This document shows, one piece after another, positions 1 through 12,411 of a DNA stretch of 64,000 nt (the first letter of the stretch is position 1; each line of letters begins with the position of its first letter). Both the position numbers and the translations under genes were made by a program. The stretch is taken from positions 63,861,994-63,925,993 of the forward strand of contig NC_053045.1 of assembly GCF_003473485.1 (NCBI RefSeq). The letters run 5' to 3'. Source of the DNA: Medicago truncatula. Lineage: Eukaryota > Streptophyta > Magnoliopsida > Fabales > Fabaceae. The notes under the pieces were generated by a model. It saw only the letters and a list, made by a program, of their open reading frames with translations. It ran no database searches and was not told the DNA's origin.

Positions 1-1740
1 ATAGAATTTATAAAATTATTGTAATTTAACTCACTATAATACCAAACATACATATTTTCATTTGTGTCGTTCTTAATACATGTTTGCTATTACGTTGAAT
101 TAAACTGGATCACGCTTGATTTCATGATTTCGTAAAATCTAAAAAGTATAGAATTTATAAAATTACTGTAATTTATTATAAATGTATGAATCTTACTGCA
201 ATACCAAACAAACATAGACAAAACCATATATATAATAATTAATCGTATTGACATAAAAACAAGTAGTAAAAATCAAGTCTTTTCACATGACCATCCAAAA
301 TAGAGCACCTTAAATTGGGTGTTTAAATTGAATTCATATGTCCACATCACTCATTTTACTGTAATACTTGATAAACACCAATTTTCTCCAACCCAGCATC
401 TTAAAAGAAATTATTAAATAGGTCCCACAAATAATTTTTATATCATTACATTTCAACAAAATTTATTTATGTTATTAAGATTTATTCAACGGGACCATGA
501 AAAATGAAGAGAGAGAGAGAGGGTGCTTCCATAGCCACCCTTCTCTATAGTCACCAATGCATTATACTCCACAATGAAGATGCCTATTTAATGTGGTGCT
601 AAATAGATGAAGCATCCATCATTGTGGATGGACTTAGGCCTCCAATATTATGTCAGACCCATAACGTTGCACTAGTTTAATGGCATTCAATTAATACTAA
701 CCATCTAGAGATAGAGGACAATAATTTATTTTTTTTTTGGTCGAAAGATATGAGGACAATAATATTGATCCATTTTTTCACCTGTCTAGCGTAATTTCAA
801 ATGAAAGTGTTCAATTTGTACATGCACAAAAAACTTTATCCATGCCAGCAAATATTGATCTACTTGCTAAAGTTACGATCCATATTTTACATAGACATGA
901 ATTTTGAGATTGTAAAAAGAGTTGAGCGTGGGAAGAGGGAAATGAAATTATGTCTGCATTTCTTTAAGTTTAATTAATTTTATGGTTTGGTCATTTTAAG
1001 TTTAATTAAGTCTTCCATACGGTAAACAACCTTTAGGTTATTATGTCAGAGGTACTTAAAGTTTTATCATTTTTCGGATCGACCCTTTAAATTTTATTTT
1101 TTCGATTTGGTTATTAATGTTACCTTTGTTTGTAGGTAGGTGTAGCCTTCAAGTTGAGCTCATTTATGTTTGCAGTTTTTCAGTTTGATCCTTTTTTGTA
1201 TTACATACATGAAATTGTACGATCAATTTGTTAAGACCTAATTTCAAAAGCACGGTCCAAACTACTTAACAAGTAGATGAAGTTAATGACATTGGTTATG
1301 TATATAGACATTTAATTATCAAGTTTTCAAAAGATGTAGATGTGTTTTGATGCTTGTAGAGAACTACAAGAAATGTAGGCCGTTTATAAGATTAGATGAA
1401 TGTTTTCTAAAATGTTATTATATTGACAAATTCTTGCAGCGGTTAAAGATTATATGCTTCCAATTACACCGATCTTTGTTGAAGGTGAGACATAGGATTA
1501 ACGGTGTAAATGGAATGTAACATAAAAGATCATTTTAAAAGAAAAAAATTGAAAGATCAATCTGAAAAAAGGAGCACACATGTAATTTTGTCTAATTATT
1601 ATTGTACATGCAACATAATAATTTTATTATAAGTTCATTCTTATCAAGCTACTTTGTCTCTTATTTTTTAAGAAAAAGTGTAAACCAAAGTAATTAAAAT
1701 AAAAATCATTTTACAACCTGTTATGTTGATCCTTGTAATA
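1..1740. other. AT-rich intergenic DNA with small repeats
   Basis: No gene is visible. Bases 1-60 are repeated imperfectly at about 147-213: both copies hold a run starting TAGAATTTATAAAATTA and later AATACCAAACA, so this is an old local duplication. A short GA run lies near 507-521. The stretch 290-620 has MITE-like phrasing, with GGGTG-type ends and a gene-poor AT-rich body, but I could not define its termini. Confidence 0.5.
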
Positions 1741-1845
1741 TTATTTTGGGTACATTGATCTCTTTAATTTCTGTCAGTGACATGAGGTGTCTGCTTGAAA
1801 AAGATTCTTCCAAGTGGCCACAGACTCACTCACTCACTCTTGCAC

Positions 1846-1853
1846 TATATAAA
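1846..1853 (+). promoter_or_regulatory. TATA box of the Hev b 5-like gene
   Basis: TATATAAA lies 112 bases upstream of the start codon at 1965 and is followed by a CT-rich, CA-rich leader typical of plant 5' UTRs. Transcription would be expected to start near 1875-1885; that position is inferred from spacing only. Confidence 0.6.
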
Positions 1854-1964
1854 CCTCTCTCACTCTCATCAACTCAACATCTCACTCACAAACTATCATT
1901 CTTTCTCTCAGCTTTCCTTTCTTGCTAGTTCATATTTCTTTTGTAATTCCTCTTTCCATTCCAA

Positions 1965-2848
1965 ATGGCCACTGTTGAGGTAATTCAAAGATATAGTCTC
2001 TTTTTTTCTACATTGATGCATTACCTAATTTGTAATACAGAAGTATCATACAAATACAACTAAAATATACATAATTCAAGTTTTTCATTACGATCTTGAT
2101 CTTACAAATTCACTCAACATTTTCCAGTGGATCAAACAAAAATATTAGTCCAATGGATTATAAACAACAAATTAGTGTAGATCTCTTTCCCTGTGTTTAT
2201 TTTTCATAATCCAAAAAAGATCAATAATCAATTTGCTCTTGAAAAAATAATTGATTCTACTACATTGTATTTTTATTACTAGAAGCAGCACTTCAATCAA
2301 AAATATCTATCAAGTTATTTGAATATAAGACATATGAATTATGAAGTATGTTTTGATCATGTTCCCTATGAGTTACTTGGTCATATAAACATAACAAAAT
2401 ATGTTTAGCATTAGTGTTTAATGATAATGGGATATTGCAGGTTGAAACACAGCAAGCACCAACAACTGTGACAGAAAAGGAAACAGTTGAGGTAACCAAG
2501 GTCGAGGAAACAACACCACCGGCCTCCGAGGTTCCTGCTTCAGAACCAGCCACCACCGAAGAAGTAGTAGCAGTGGAGAATGAAGAAACTGAAGTTCCCG
2601 TTGAAGCTGAGAGTACACAAGTAACCCAGGAAGCCAAGCCAGAGGTAGAGAACCCGGAACCTGAAAAAGTCGAAGTGAAAGAGGAAGTATCAGCTGAAGA
2701 GGCTAAAGAAACTACTGAAACAGAATCAGCACCCGAAAAAGTCGAAGCAAAAGAGGAAGTATCAACTGAAGAGGCTAAAGAAACTACTGAAATAGAATCA
2801 GCAGCAATAGCAGCACCAGTGGAAGAAGTAACCACCACAGAAGCATAA
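1965..2848 (+). CDS. Hev b 5-like acidic Glu-rich protein, two exons
   Basis: Exon 1 is 1965-1979 (five codons, MATVE). The intron is 1980-2440 (GTAATT...TTGCAG), and exon 2 is 2441-2848 ending in TAA. The predicted protein has 140 residues, rich in Glu, Val, Thr, Ala and Pro, with no hydrophobic segment, so it is probably soluble and disordered. The MATVEV-type N-terminus, a tiny first exon and the acidic composition match the plant family that includes the latex allergen Hev b 5, whose cellular role is not established. Residues 79-102 and 103-126 are a tandem 24-residue duplication (PEKVE...TESA), encoded at 2660-2731 and 2732-2803. An ATG at 2414 would give a longer single-exon ORF, but the splice sites and family resemblance favour the two-exon model. 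Confidence 0.82.
2660..2803 (+). repeat. 72-bp in-frame tandem duplication in the acidic protein gene
   Basis: Bases 2660-2731 and 2732-2803 are adjacent copies of exactly 24 codons with a few substitutions (for example KVEVKEE versus KVEAKEE and SAEEAK versus STEEAK). The duplication lengthens the Glu-rich tail without changing the frame. Confidence 0.85.
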
Positions 2849-3053
2849 AAAGTGATCAGAAAGGAGTCTAGTTGTTGTCTACTTTTTTCACATGTCAAAG
2901 TTGATGAGAAGCTTTTCTGCTTTATTTGTTTGGCTTCTTTTGTCATTGATCTTATTGTGAAGGTACTATGGGTATGGCTTTACGGATTTATTATTATATA
3001 AGGAGCTATAGCCACTGAAGCTTGTTTGGTCATTATGTATTTCTCCTGGTTTG

Positions 3054-3059
3054 AATAAA
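3054..3059 (+). terminator. Polyadenylation signal AATAAA of the Hev b 5-like gene
   Basis: AATAAA occurs about 205 bases after the stop codon, within a T-rich stretch, at the spacing expected for a plant 3' UTR. The exact cleavage site cannot be read from sequence. Confidence 0.5.
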
Positions 3060-3079
3060 TTATATTTTACTTTTTTATT

Positions 3080-4096
3080 TTGCCAAAACTCTATCATAAT
3101 TTACTCACAGGATTTCAGAAAGAGGGGAAGAGTGCACCACAAGATAATTAGAAAACATGTTTTTGGAAAGGGATTTTATGAAATAAAACCACATTATCAA
3201 ACGGCAAGTTAAAGAGCCTTAAAAAACTGCAACTAATGACAAAAATAATGCAATTTTGATTTAAAAAGTTGGCTTGAATTTTGTTTTTCTCTTCTGAAAG
3301 GAAAGGACAAAAGCAAGAATGATAATATCTGAGATGCTAAAATTGATATCTTGAATTGAGTATAGGGAGTAGATTTGCTGCATGAGCAAGAATGTGTGAA
3401 GTCAAAACCTAATGAGAAATACCAACATCACAATCTCTAAAACACTATTTACTGACTGAAATTTGAAATTCATAGGGATATCCCATAGAAACTAGGGAAA
3501 TGGATTCTCTCAATTGGGAAAAAAAACTTGAGGAAATAATGAGGAGATCTTAACCATTGATCTCCATATTATCAATGGTCAAGATCAGTGATTAAGATCT
3601 CTACATTATTTCCTCAAGTTTTTTTTTTCAATAGAGAGAATCTTGATCCCGTGTTTGGTTGCTGCTACACCACGTAGTTTCCCAATTTGAACAATGCATT
3701 TACCTTGGAATGCAAGAAAACTGATGCTATCGCCAAACCAAACGTATACATAACACATTTCAGAAAGTGTTCGAGAATGCGCTGCTAGCACTTCACAAAC
3801 TTAATGGTTGTGCCACACTCCCGATGACGAACCAGCAGCTATTAACTTGAATGTAGATATAAAAAAAAATCCTTCAAATCCTGTATTATTAATATTTTAT
3901 CCATATAAACATTTGACCAAGATCAATAAAATTACATCCCTTGACTACTTTCCAAAACAGAACTTTGATAACTTTCTCAAAGTATCCAACTAGAGGACAA
4001 CAGATGGGATGCTCCTATAGTCTGTACAAAGCTGCAGAACGATAATTCTATGTGCAGTCAAATCAAAACCAGTTTCTTTCCAGATTGCAGGTATGT
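3080..4096. other. Intergenic region between two 3' ends
   Basis: No coding region is supported. The sequence is AT-rich and lies between the 3' ends of the acidic-protein gene (+) and UPL5 (-). A weak inverted repeat with the core TTTCCTCAAGTTTTTTTT is seen around 3520-3640. The last 100-300 bases should contain the UPL5 3' UTR. Confidence 0.45.
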
Positions 4097-7000
4097 TCAC
4101 CAAGTACCAAAACTAGAGCCAATATGTTCTTGGGTAATGACTTTAAGACGAGCTTGCATGACAGGCATAGATGAATAAGCTGGGAAACACAGCCGATAAA
4201 AGCATGTATGAGATGAAGGAAGACGATCACCGGATTCATGGGACTTGTAAATGTGGAGACGGGAACCCAAACCACGAAAGCCTTCAACTGGTAAATATTT
4301 CACAGACGTCCAAAAGAAAAGAAGAACCTTCTTTTCTTCAGCTGTCATTCTCCCCACTATCTGCCAAGTTTTTTCAAACAGACTGTTAAAATATGAAATG
4401 TAAAAACTGAGCAGCATCTCTTATCAAATCTTGATATATAAAGTTGTTAGAAAAACATTGCAGAACAAAATATCTGAGGACGCAATAACAACCTAGATTA
4501 AGAGATCCTGGATAAATTAAATATAGCTTGAGGAAGTTGATAATCAAATTTCTCAACAAAAGTTGTAACAATAGTCGAGCATTTTGTATAAATTCTCAAC
4601 ATAAATTTAATATATATCAGTAGTAAGACGAAACAATTCTGCATATAATTGTAGATGCTTTCAGTTTAAACACATGATGGTATCAGAAATGAAGAAGGGT
4701 TGAGTGGGAACGATATATGGTCATTTGAAGGCATGTCAATATCTTAGGCTTGTAGAGGAGGTTCTCTCAAATAGTGGTTTCACCAAAAAGACGTCATGAA
4801 AGACCTTTAGAAGGAAGTACACAGAAAAGTAAGAAGAATTAAATATAGCTTTCAGTTGATCCTGGATAAATTAAATATAGCTTGAGGAAGTTGATAATCA
4901 AATTTCTCAACAAAAGTTGTAACAATAGTCGAGCATTTTGTATAAATTCTCAACATAAATTTAATATATATTAGTAGTAAGATGAAACAATTCTGCATAT
5001 AATTGTAGATGCTTTCAGTTTAAACACATGATGGTATCAGAAATGAAGAAGGGTTGAGTGGGAGCGATATATGGTCATTTGAAGGCATGTCAATATCTTA
5101 GTCTTGTAGAGGAGGTTCTCTCAAATAGTGGTTTCACCAAAAAGACGTCATGAAAGACCTTTAGAAGGAAGTACACAGAAAAGTAAGAAGAATGAGGAGA
5201 GCTAGGGATCTTGGAACTGGACGGAGAACCAAAGATTAGTATGAGACAAAGTCTTAATTTGAAATCAACACCAAACCAAAAATGGCAAAAACCATTGTCC
5301 TGTGTTGGTCATTGGAAGAAAAAAAACGGGTTAGTAAAATAGAGAATTTCAGTCGATATTTTATGGATTGCATTGCACTGAGGGTTGGAATGAAGCAAAA
5401 CTGAAATGCACGAGCAACATCCATGGATGAGAGGATGTCGCACAAGCTGATCAACACACACCAATTGATAAACCCACCATAATTATATTCAGGCATTGAA
5501 GGGAATGAATTAACAACAACAGAGATAATAAAAATAAAAAAAAGGAGTGGGCCGTAGTGAAAAGTGGTGTATATGATTTCTTAGCTAATATTAAGCATCA
5601 CCCAGCAGGTCACACTGCATATGGCGATACATCATTTTCATTGGACAATGTGGAAGGTCATCCAGGGATTTCTTCTCTCATCTATGGTTGGGGACACACA
5701 GAAGAGAGGGCCTGAAAGCAGGCAATCCGGCCAAACCAACAACACTACAAGAACTTCTGGACTCAAACCCAGAAAAAATGACTCTTGGAGGCAGGACTTC
5801 CAGGTGCAAGTAAAATTGGGTTTTCGAGATAAACAAATGCCAAGTCATTTGGCTGTTCCCGTCCCTGTCCCTGATTTGTTAAATCCCTTCACATTAAAGA
5901 CAAGGTGAAACTTTAGAGGCGAGTATTGATAGGTGATCGGTCTATGTTAGCAGAAAGAGTTAGAGTCGGTTAGTTTCTAGGAGTTGGTTAATTTATTTGT
6001 AAAAAGGGGGACGGAATAATTGGAGAAATGAGTTTCCTGTGAACAAGAGTGGTTAATAAGAGGGAGGGATATCTAGTCATTTATGAGTGAATTGAGACCT
6101 AAGGGCAAGGAGGTTACAGACTATTGAAGTTCTGCAGAGCTGTCACAAAGGAGATTTTCCCTATATACTTGTGGTAAAATACATGTTCATATCAAAAGAC
6201 TATCTTAGAGACTCTGATGCAGTGGGTACTTATTTTCCCTATATACTTGTCACTAGTCACTAGAGACAAAAAAATAAAGAATATAGAAAAACACTGAAAT
6301 AGACATCACATTATATTTAAAAAATAGCAACAATATATACCTCCCAAAACCAAGATATCTGAATATCTGTGTCTGTATAGCCATTATACTCAGTGTGTGC
6401 TTTCCAATCTTCGACGGAAATGGCATCTTCACTCCCACGCAGCATCCAATCAAGATCTTCAGACTCTAAACTTTGAAAGAAGAACTGCTGGAGCTTTGAA
6501 CTTGAAAGAATCTCAGCAAAACCTTTGGCAAAGTGTGAAACCTGCTCAGCTATGGATGTTACAAAACGATCCTTTATAAGAAGATCAACATACTTCACCC
6601 TGTTCTTACTATTAACTACAATGTTTTTTCCACCAGGACACAGCTGGATCGCTTTCCTCTGTCCTAATTCCTCCACTTCTCTAATAAACGTCAGTCCTAA
6701 TGCATCTGAATCAATGAAATCAGAATCCATGTCCAATATTTGCTTGCAGCTTCTATATAGGTCAGGATCTGCATCCCTTATGTCTTCTAAAGTAATAGGC
6801 TTTCCAGCCAATTGCAAGAAAAACACGCGATCAAAAACAATACCAACTTGCACCTTATGCATCAAAGCTAATGCAATAACTCGACCACAGAAGCTGAAGT
6901 ACTCAAGATGCAGATTATGTTGTACCTTGGAAGCTTTAAACAAGTAGACAAAGGATAAGTTAAACTGGGTTATCTCAAAATACTTTAACAATTACAACTG

Positions 7001-9776
7001 AAACAAGATATACCACAATGTATGATGTACCTTGGAAGCTTTAAACAAGTAGACAAAAGACAAGTTACACTGGGTTATTTCAAAATACTTTAACAATTAC
7101 GACTGAAACAAGATATACTCCAATGTAGAAGAAATCAAGAAAATTTCAACACAGGCCTCAAGCAACAAGCAATCCTATCCACTAAAAAGAACAACTTTGA
7201 AATCATGTTTAGTGGCAAAAAGCGCATGTGGTTGGACATGTTACGTAATGTGAATTTTAAATAGGTCAGTTTGACCTATTGTATTTACATGTGATAAATG
7301 ACTACGTGAATGTTGAGTAATAGATAAGGAGCCAATGCATCATTCTTCAAGAAGCAACAGAAGGAAATGTGGAAAGAAATATTGGCCCTAAAACAGCCCT
7401 AAAAATGGTTGAATCAGATAATCCTCATTAAATTCAAAATCAATGCAGAAAAATATAAACTTTCATACAAGTATAGAGGTTTTATATCATGGAAGCATTT
7501 GTGATGGATGCCTACTTTGCCATATGAGATGTTTGCCTTTCATTGATATTGTCCTCCAAGGATTTCATCAAATTGGAGCACATTTCATCTAAGAAAAAGC
7601 TAACAAGTAATGATAGACAAACAAACAACCCGGTTTTCACTAAACTATCGCATGTTCACACAGCCACTAAATCCTCACTCTTCAGCTGCAATTTGTAAGG
7701 TTAATGAAGTGAGGCTTTGTTTTAGCTCTCTATTTCATTTTCTTGTTCTCTCACTATTGTTTCTTAGGGGCATGACTTACTAAACATTTCTTTATGCAAA
7801 GGTTTTAAGCCTCAAATACCTGTTCAACATGTTTCATAATCCTAATAAAAATCATTGTAAATATTGTCCAAATCAGAAAAATGCAAGCTACTGATAAACA
7901 TTTTCAAATTTGAACTTGGAAATACTCCTAACACATGGCAAACAGCAAAGGTGAGAAAAATAAGTTCAGAATTTTGGATAAACATACCAGAATTGGGGAG
8001 AAATCTTGTTCGATCTTTTGGGCAGGCAACAAAAAGAGCATGTTCCTGATTGAAAAGTGCTTGACAAACCAAAAGAAACCACTCCCTCAGCACACCAGGG
8101 CCAGTGGCTTCTTCATTTTTGAATTCCATAAACAGTCCAGCACGCAGTGATTCGGGATCAGCACGTGCAATGTATTCAAAAGATTCAGTTAACAACTGAG
8201 ACCTGTCAATGAGCATCTCATGCAACTCCTCATAGTCTTCTTTCACCTCCGGGAATATCATCATGGCCAAATGCCTCCTAGCCTCGAAATTGGTGACATT
8301 CTTGTACTCAAGAATCCACTGGTGCTCGTCTGCCCTTTTTGCATATTTAACAATGATCAGACACATCACACTCTTTCGACGCATCAAAACATGACAGAGC
8401 TCTTCTGTAGCACCATCATAAAGCTTAGAAATCTTATGCAACTCCTTCAAAATTGAAAGATAGAGAGAGCACGCAGGATAAAAATAATTTTCCTCAAACA
8501 CCATTTCCTTGTCAGTGAATCTCTTGTCCATTTTTTGAAGGCAAGTATCAATTTTGGACAACAACTGATCGTACAACAGACGAAGGTATTCAATCTCTTC
8601 AGCAACCAATCCATTCTTGTTCTTGTCCTGCTTCTGGTGGTAAGCAACACAACCACGGAGGGCCTGTTGCTGCTCGATTCCAGTCCTCACAGGGACTAAA
8701 AAGGCTTGAAAATCCTCAACACTGTTCAACAAAGGATTGGCAAGGGAAGGGGATTCCAAGCTCAAATCCAAATTCCTCAACAAACTATCAGCAAGTTCAC
8801 GAACAAACGGAAACAGATCCTGAACCAACACCAACCCTTTGTGATTCTCATCCTCAGACGCCGCAAGTGAAATTTCAGCAGCTTCCAAAAAACCCCCCAA
8901 ACTACTACGACAAAAAAGATACAAAGGATCATTAGTCCCAACTCTACTAAGCAATTTACAAAACTCCAACGCCACACGTGCAGCCTGCGTATGAAACGTC
9001 TTGGACAATGAGGTTTTACAACCATTCAAAAAATGCTTAATACAAGTATCAGAACACGCCTTATTCCCTGTATAAGGCGAAACATACAACGTAACAAGAA
9101 CCGAAATGGCAGAAGAATTCATGAAAATCTGAAAATAACTAGTAGCAGAATCAGCATCAAGTTTAGGTTTAGGTGCCAAAGCCAAATTAATATAAGTAGT
9201 AAGCAAACTCTTAATAGATTTAACAGCGTCAGGAAGATTAACACCATGACAAAGATCATAAACAATAGAAACCATATCATTAACAACTTGCCAAGCTTGA
9301 GGATGTTCTGTACTACGCATTCGACCAACAAGGTGAAGATTGGCGTCGTTTTGAATTCCACACTCCACGAGTGTTTGTTCCCACTGAAGCTGTTTACCAT
9401 TGAAAATCAACCTCTGTTCAAAAAGAGGAATTCCTTTCATCTCTTCAATTCGTTCGTGAATTGATTTCACTGTTTCTTCTGGATAAGCATGTATAACAAC
9501 GTTGTATCCTTTTGACATCATTCGAATGAAAAAATGAATAGGTGATTTTTTCTTAGAGAAAGCACCACCACCATCGCCGCCGCTAGAACCACCACCACCG
9601 CCGGTCCATGAAGAATGAAGAGTTGTTTTTGTGGTTTCGTCTTTTCTCATTCTTACATAGACTAAGTCATCATCTAACGCGTTGTTTTCGTCGTCTTCGT
9701 CTAATTTTCGTTTGGACGAAGAACGATTCTGTTGTTGTTGTTGTTGAAGAAGGTTAGGGCTTTCGATCGGAGTCAT
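4097..9776 (-). CDS. UPL5: HECT-type E3 ubiquitin-protein ligase UPL5-like, three exons
   Basis: Reading the minus strand, exon 1 is 9776-7988, exon 2 is 6933-6341 and exon 3 is 4360-4097 (TAA/TAG-type stop at 4099-4097). All junctions are GT-AG and frame-consistent, giving 881 residues, close to the length I recall for Arabidopsis UPL5. Order: an N-terminal low-complexity part with a six-Gln run at residues 11-16 and a Gly/Ser stretch near 59-70; a ubiquitin-like domain at about 78-153; a helical middle region; and a C-terminal HECT domain. The HECT end contains SHTCFYRLC with the expected thioester-forming Cys at residue 847, and a C-terminal FGTW. The enzyme accepts ubiquitin from an E2 on this Cys and passes it to substrates. 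Arabidopsis UPL5 is linked to leaf senescence through WRKY53 turnover; the same role here is inferred. The gene looks intact. Confidence 0.93.
4504..5193. repeat. 336-bp near-identical tandem duplication in UPL5 intron 2
   Basis: Bases 4504-4839 recur at 4858-5193 (offset 354) with only a handful of substitutions, such as ATATATCAG versus ATATATTAG and GGGAACGAT versus GGGAGCGAT. An 18-base spacer partly repeats the AAATATAGCTT motif. The repeat is non-coding and lies wholly in intron 2 (4361-6340). Confidence 0.9.
5200..6340. other. Remainder of UPL5 intron 2
   Basis: This is long intronic sequence with an open frame of 95 codons at 5621-5908 (+) that resembles no family I know. Around 5930-6150 the composition (GGTTAGTTTCTAGGAGTTGG and similar) recalls old LTR sequence, but no termini are visible. 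The phrase TTTTCCCTATATACTTGT occurs twice, near 6157 and 6233, a small direct repeat. Confidence 0.4.
6921..7130. repeat. 105-bp tandem duplication copying the UPL5 exon 2 splice acceptor
   Basis: Bases 6921-7025 and 7026-7130 are adjacent copies at about 90 percent identity. The unit includes the first 13 bases of exon 2 plus the upstream acceptor region, so a second acceptor-like sequence (TTTAAAG before CTTCCAAGG on the minus strand) lies at 7038, 105 bases upstream of the acceptor used at 6933. Confidence 0.88.
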
Positions 9777-12400
9777 TATTTTAGACGGCGAAAAATGTTA
9801 TCATCGTCGTTGTCGTTTTCGCCGTCGTCGTTGCCGTCTACTTCCACCACCACCACCGTTAATTGATCATCACAAAAACTTCATAATAATTAAAATAAAT
9901 AATAAAAAAAATAAGAATAATAACAATAACTGTGTTTATGAGAGCTAGATGATGAGTGTAAGAGTGAGAGAGACGCGATGGTAGAGATGATGATGAAGTA
10001 ATATAGAGTGTGTGTGTGTGTGTGAGAGAGTTTTTTTTTTTTTTTTGTGTGCTTTGTGATGGAACTGAGCGTTTTTTCGTGTGTCTGTGGGTTTTTGTTT
10101 GGGTTGGTTTTTTGCTTTGGTTACCGTCCTCTTTTATTTCTCTTTCAGATTCTCATTTCGCAATTTTTAGGGTAAGAAAATGGTGCTCTAGAGATTAAAA
10201 AAAAAAATATCGGATTAAGTGATGGTTGGTAAAATGGTTTTGCATCTTGTTAGTTTTTTTTTTTTTTAACCTCTGATTATTGAGTCACATTGTATTTCAT
10301 CTAATCAAATAGTGACATTTATTGAGATCAAATTTTGATGAGTAAGAATTCACTACTCTATCCTTCCTTTTTAAGCATCTCTTTTGAAGATTTTTTTTGT
10401 TTTTATTTAACTATCACTTTCAAAGTTCAATGCAACATTAAATGATAATTTATTAATATTACCCTTAATTATTTATTGCAGAGAGAGAAATATATGAAAT
10501 AAGATAATAAATGAATAAGGTCGTTATAGTAAAAATATAACTTATTGCATCAAAAGTAATAACAATTATTGATTGTCTTGGTATATGTAAAATGTCAAAA
10601 TATGACAATTAAAAAGGAACGGAGATAGTGTTTGATTTTAGTCCGATAATATAGATCAATTTTGGTATTTTAAATTATGCATTCAAAGTCAAATCATCTT
10701 ATTTGTTAATGGTTCCATCAAAATCAAAAGATTTGGATTGTTTTAAATGTATTATTATGTACTTTTATTGAGTGCAATTTAGATTTATTGACTTAAAACA
10801 TAGAAATTAATTAATTTGTGTGGACCAATTTTCAATATAAAAGTGATTTTAGACATATTATTACAAAGAAATTTACATTTAATTCATTTAATTTCAATAC
10901 ATGTCTTTTTTTAGATAGACGAAATAGTAGCAAAATCATTATATATAAGTAAAGATGTCGAGATTATAATCTCGATTATATTGTCCGATCTAACAATTTC
11001 AACAATTTATTAGTTGAGTTAGAACATTTATCAGCTGAGTTAGAACTTGTGGACAATATTTGTCCTTTTAATACTGGATTAAATAAATTAAATATTTTCA
11101 TTTTAGTTGGGTAATTTATGTAATTGACCGTGAAACGGTGTTATGTCCCGCGAAACAAAACTCACGGCGTTTGCAAAAATATTTGTTTTTTCTTTGTTTG
11201 CTTTCACACCGATTTTCGACCCATAAAAGATGGACAACTAATCCGGCTCGTGGGTTGAGACATGCGCACTGACCAAACGTTGTTTTTTCTGTGAGTCAAA
11301 TCCGATATTCCCCGGATACATCTTTGAAAGAGCAGCAAAAATATTTGTTTTCATCTTGCGGTTTATACGAATAAAGTGACGGTGGGGTCCCATGCCTTTC
11401 TGAACGACCTGGTGCGTGCGTATGTACACATTACAAATTTCCAAGAAAAAGGCTTTTTGTTGAACAATATTAAAAAAAGAACATTGCTAGTGCGACGTGT
11501 AATAAGTCTAATCTTTTTTCTCTCTTTTTGAAAAAGTCATTTTAGCTAGGCAGTTACCTACTGTTTACCACAATCTTTCACTTCATCTGCTTTTGAATGT
11601 GAAAAATGCTGTATACACATTTGCTTAGATCGATAAAACACACGTAAATTACTTAAATATCATTCGATACTTACCTGTCGAGGAAACTTTAAATCTGTTT
11701 TTTGCAAAAATTATAAATTTTCATTATTAATATTTATTGATTTTGAATGTTTTAATCATTATTGTTACATTTCAAACAATTTTATAATTATGTATATATA
11801 TCTTAATAAAATATTATTTAAATCTAGACAAAAAAATAAAGAGCATTTAAGTCCCAAAAAAACATTTTAATGAGTGTAAAAATTAAGCATTTGAATATTA
11901 TTTTGCAAATTACTTAAATAAATAAAAAATCGGTGTGCACAATTATTTTAATGTAGAAAATATAACAACATACTATACCTTAAAAAAACAAAATGTTGTG
12001 GACAATTATTCTAACGATTTTTTTATATTATTTTTATTTAATTAATGTACAAAATAATATTCAAATGCTTAATTTGTTTGAAACCTACCAAAATAATTAT
12101 TGAAACATTCAAAATCAATAAATATTAATAATGACAATTTATGATTTTTGTAAAAAAAAAAAAAACAGGTTTGAAGTTCCGCTGAGGTTTTCCTCGGTAG
12201 TTTACTGCCGAAATTTACCTCGGTAGTTAACTGCAGTCGGTTTTATAATTCGGCAATTTACACGTGTTTTTCAACCTAAGCAAATGTGTATAGAACGATT
12301 TTCTTTGAATGTTCCGATTCATTTTTTTACTTGTGGGTTTACTTAAAAGCATAAACCCACGTGTATTCATGTTACGTGAATCAAGCAAATGTGATTAACA
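9777..12400. other. UPL5 5' flank and AT-rich intergenic DNA
   Basis: The first 250 bases upstream of UPL5 contain GAT/GTC-rich leader-like sequence and a GT run at about 10006-10022 followed by a T-tract, likely UPL5 5' UTR and promoter. From 10,200 the DNA is AT-rich without supported genes. The foldback element at 11,611-12,292 is listed separately. A 68-codon minus ORF at 11,238-11,444 has no recognisable content. Confidence 0.5.
11611..12292. mobile_element. Foldback/MITE-like element with long terminal inverted repeats
   Basis: The left end (about 11,609-11,760, starting GTATACACATTTGCTTAG) is matched in inverse orientation by the right end (about 12,105-12,293, ending CTAAGCAAATGTGTATAG). 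The inner parts of the arms both read ATTAATATTTATTGATTTTGAATGTTT. The right arm carries near-palindromes CGGTAGTTTACTGCCG (12,195) and CGGTAGTTAACTGCAG (12,221). No ORF is present, so it would be non-autonomous. I could not define a target-site duplication. Confidence 0.7.
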
Positions 12401-12411
12401 TTCATCTACCC

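Noticed and set aside
2293..2946. 217-codon minus-strand ORF with Ser/Thr/Val-rich product
   Set aside because: It is the antisense shadow of the Glu-rich exon 2; its composition mirrors GAA/GAG codons on the other strand.
5621..5908. 95-codon ORF in UPL5 intron 2 as a nested gene
   Set aside because: No recognisable domain or homologue, and it is short enough to be chance in AT-rich DNA.
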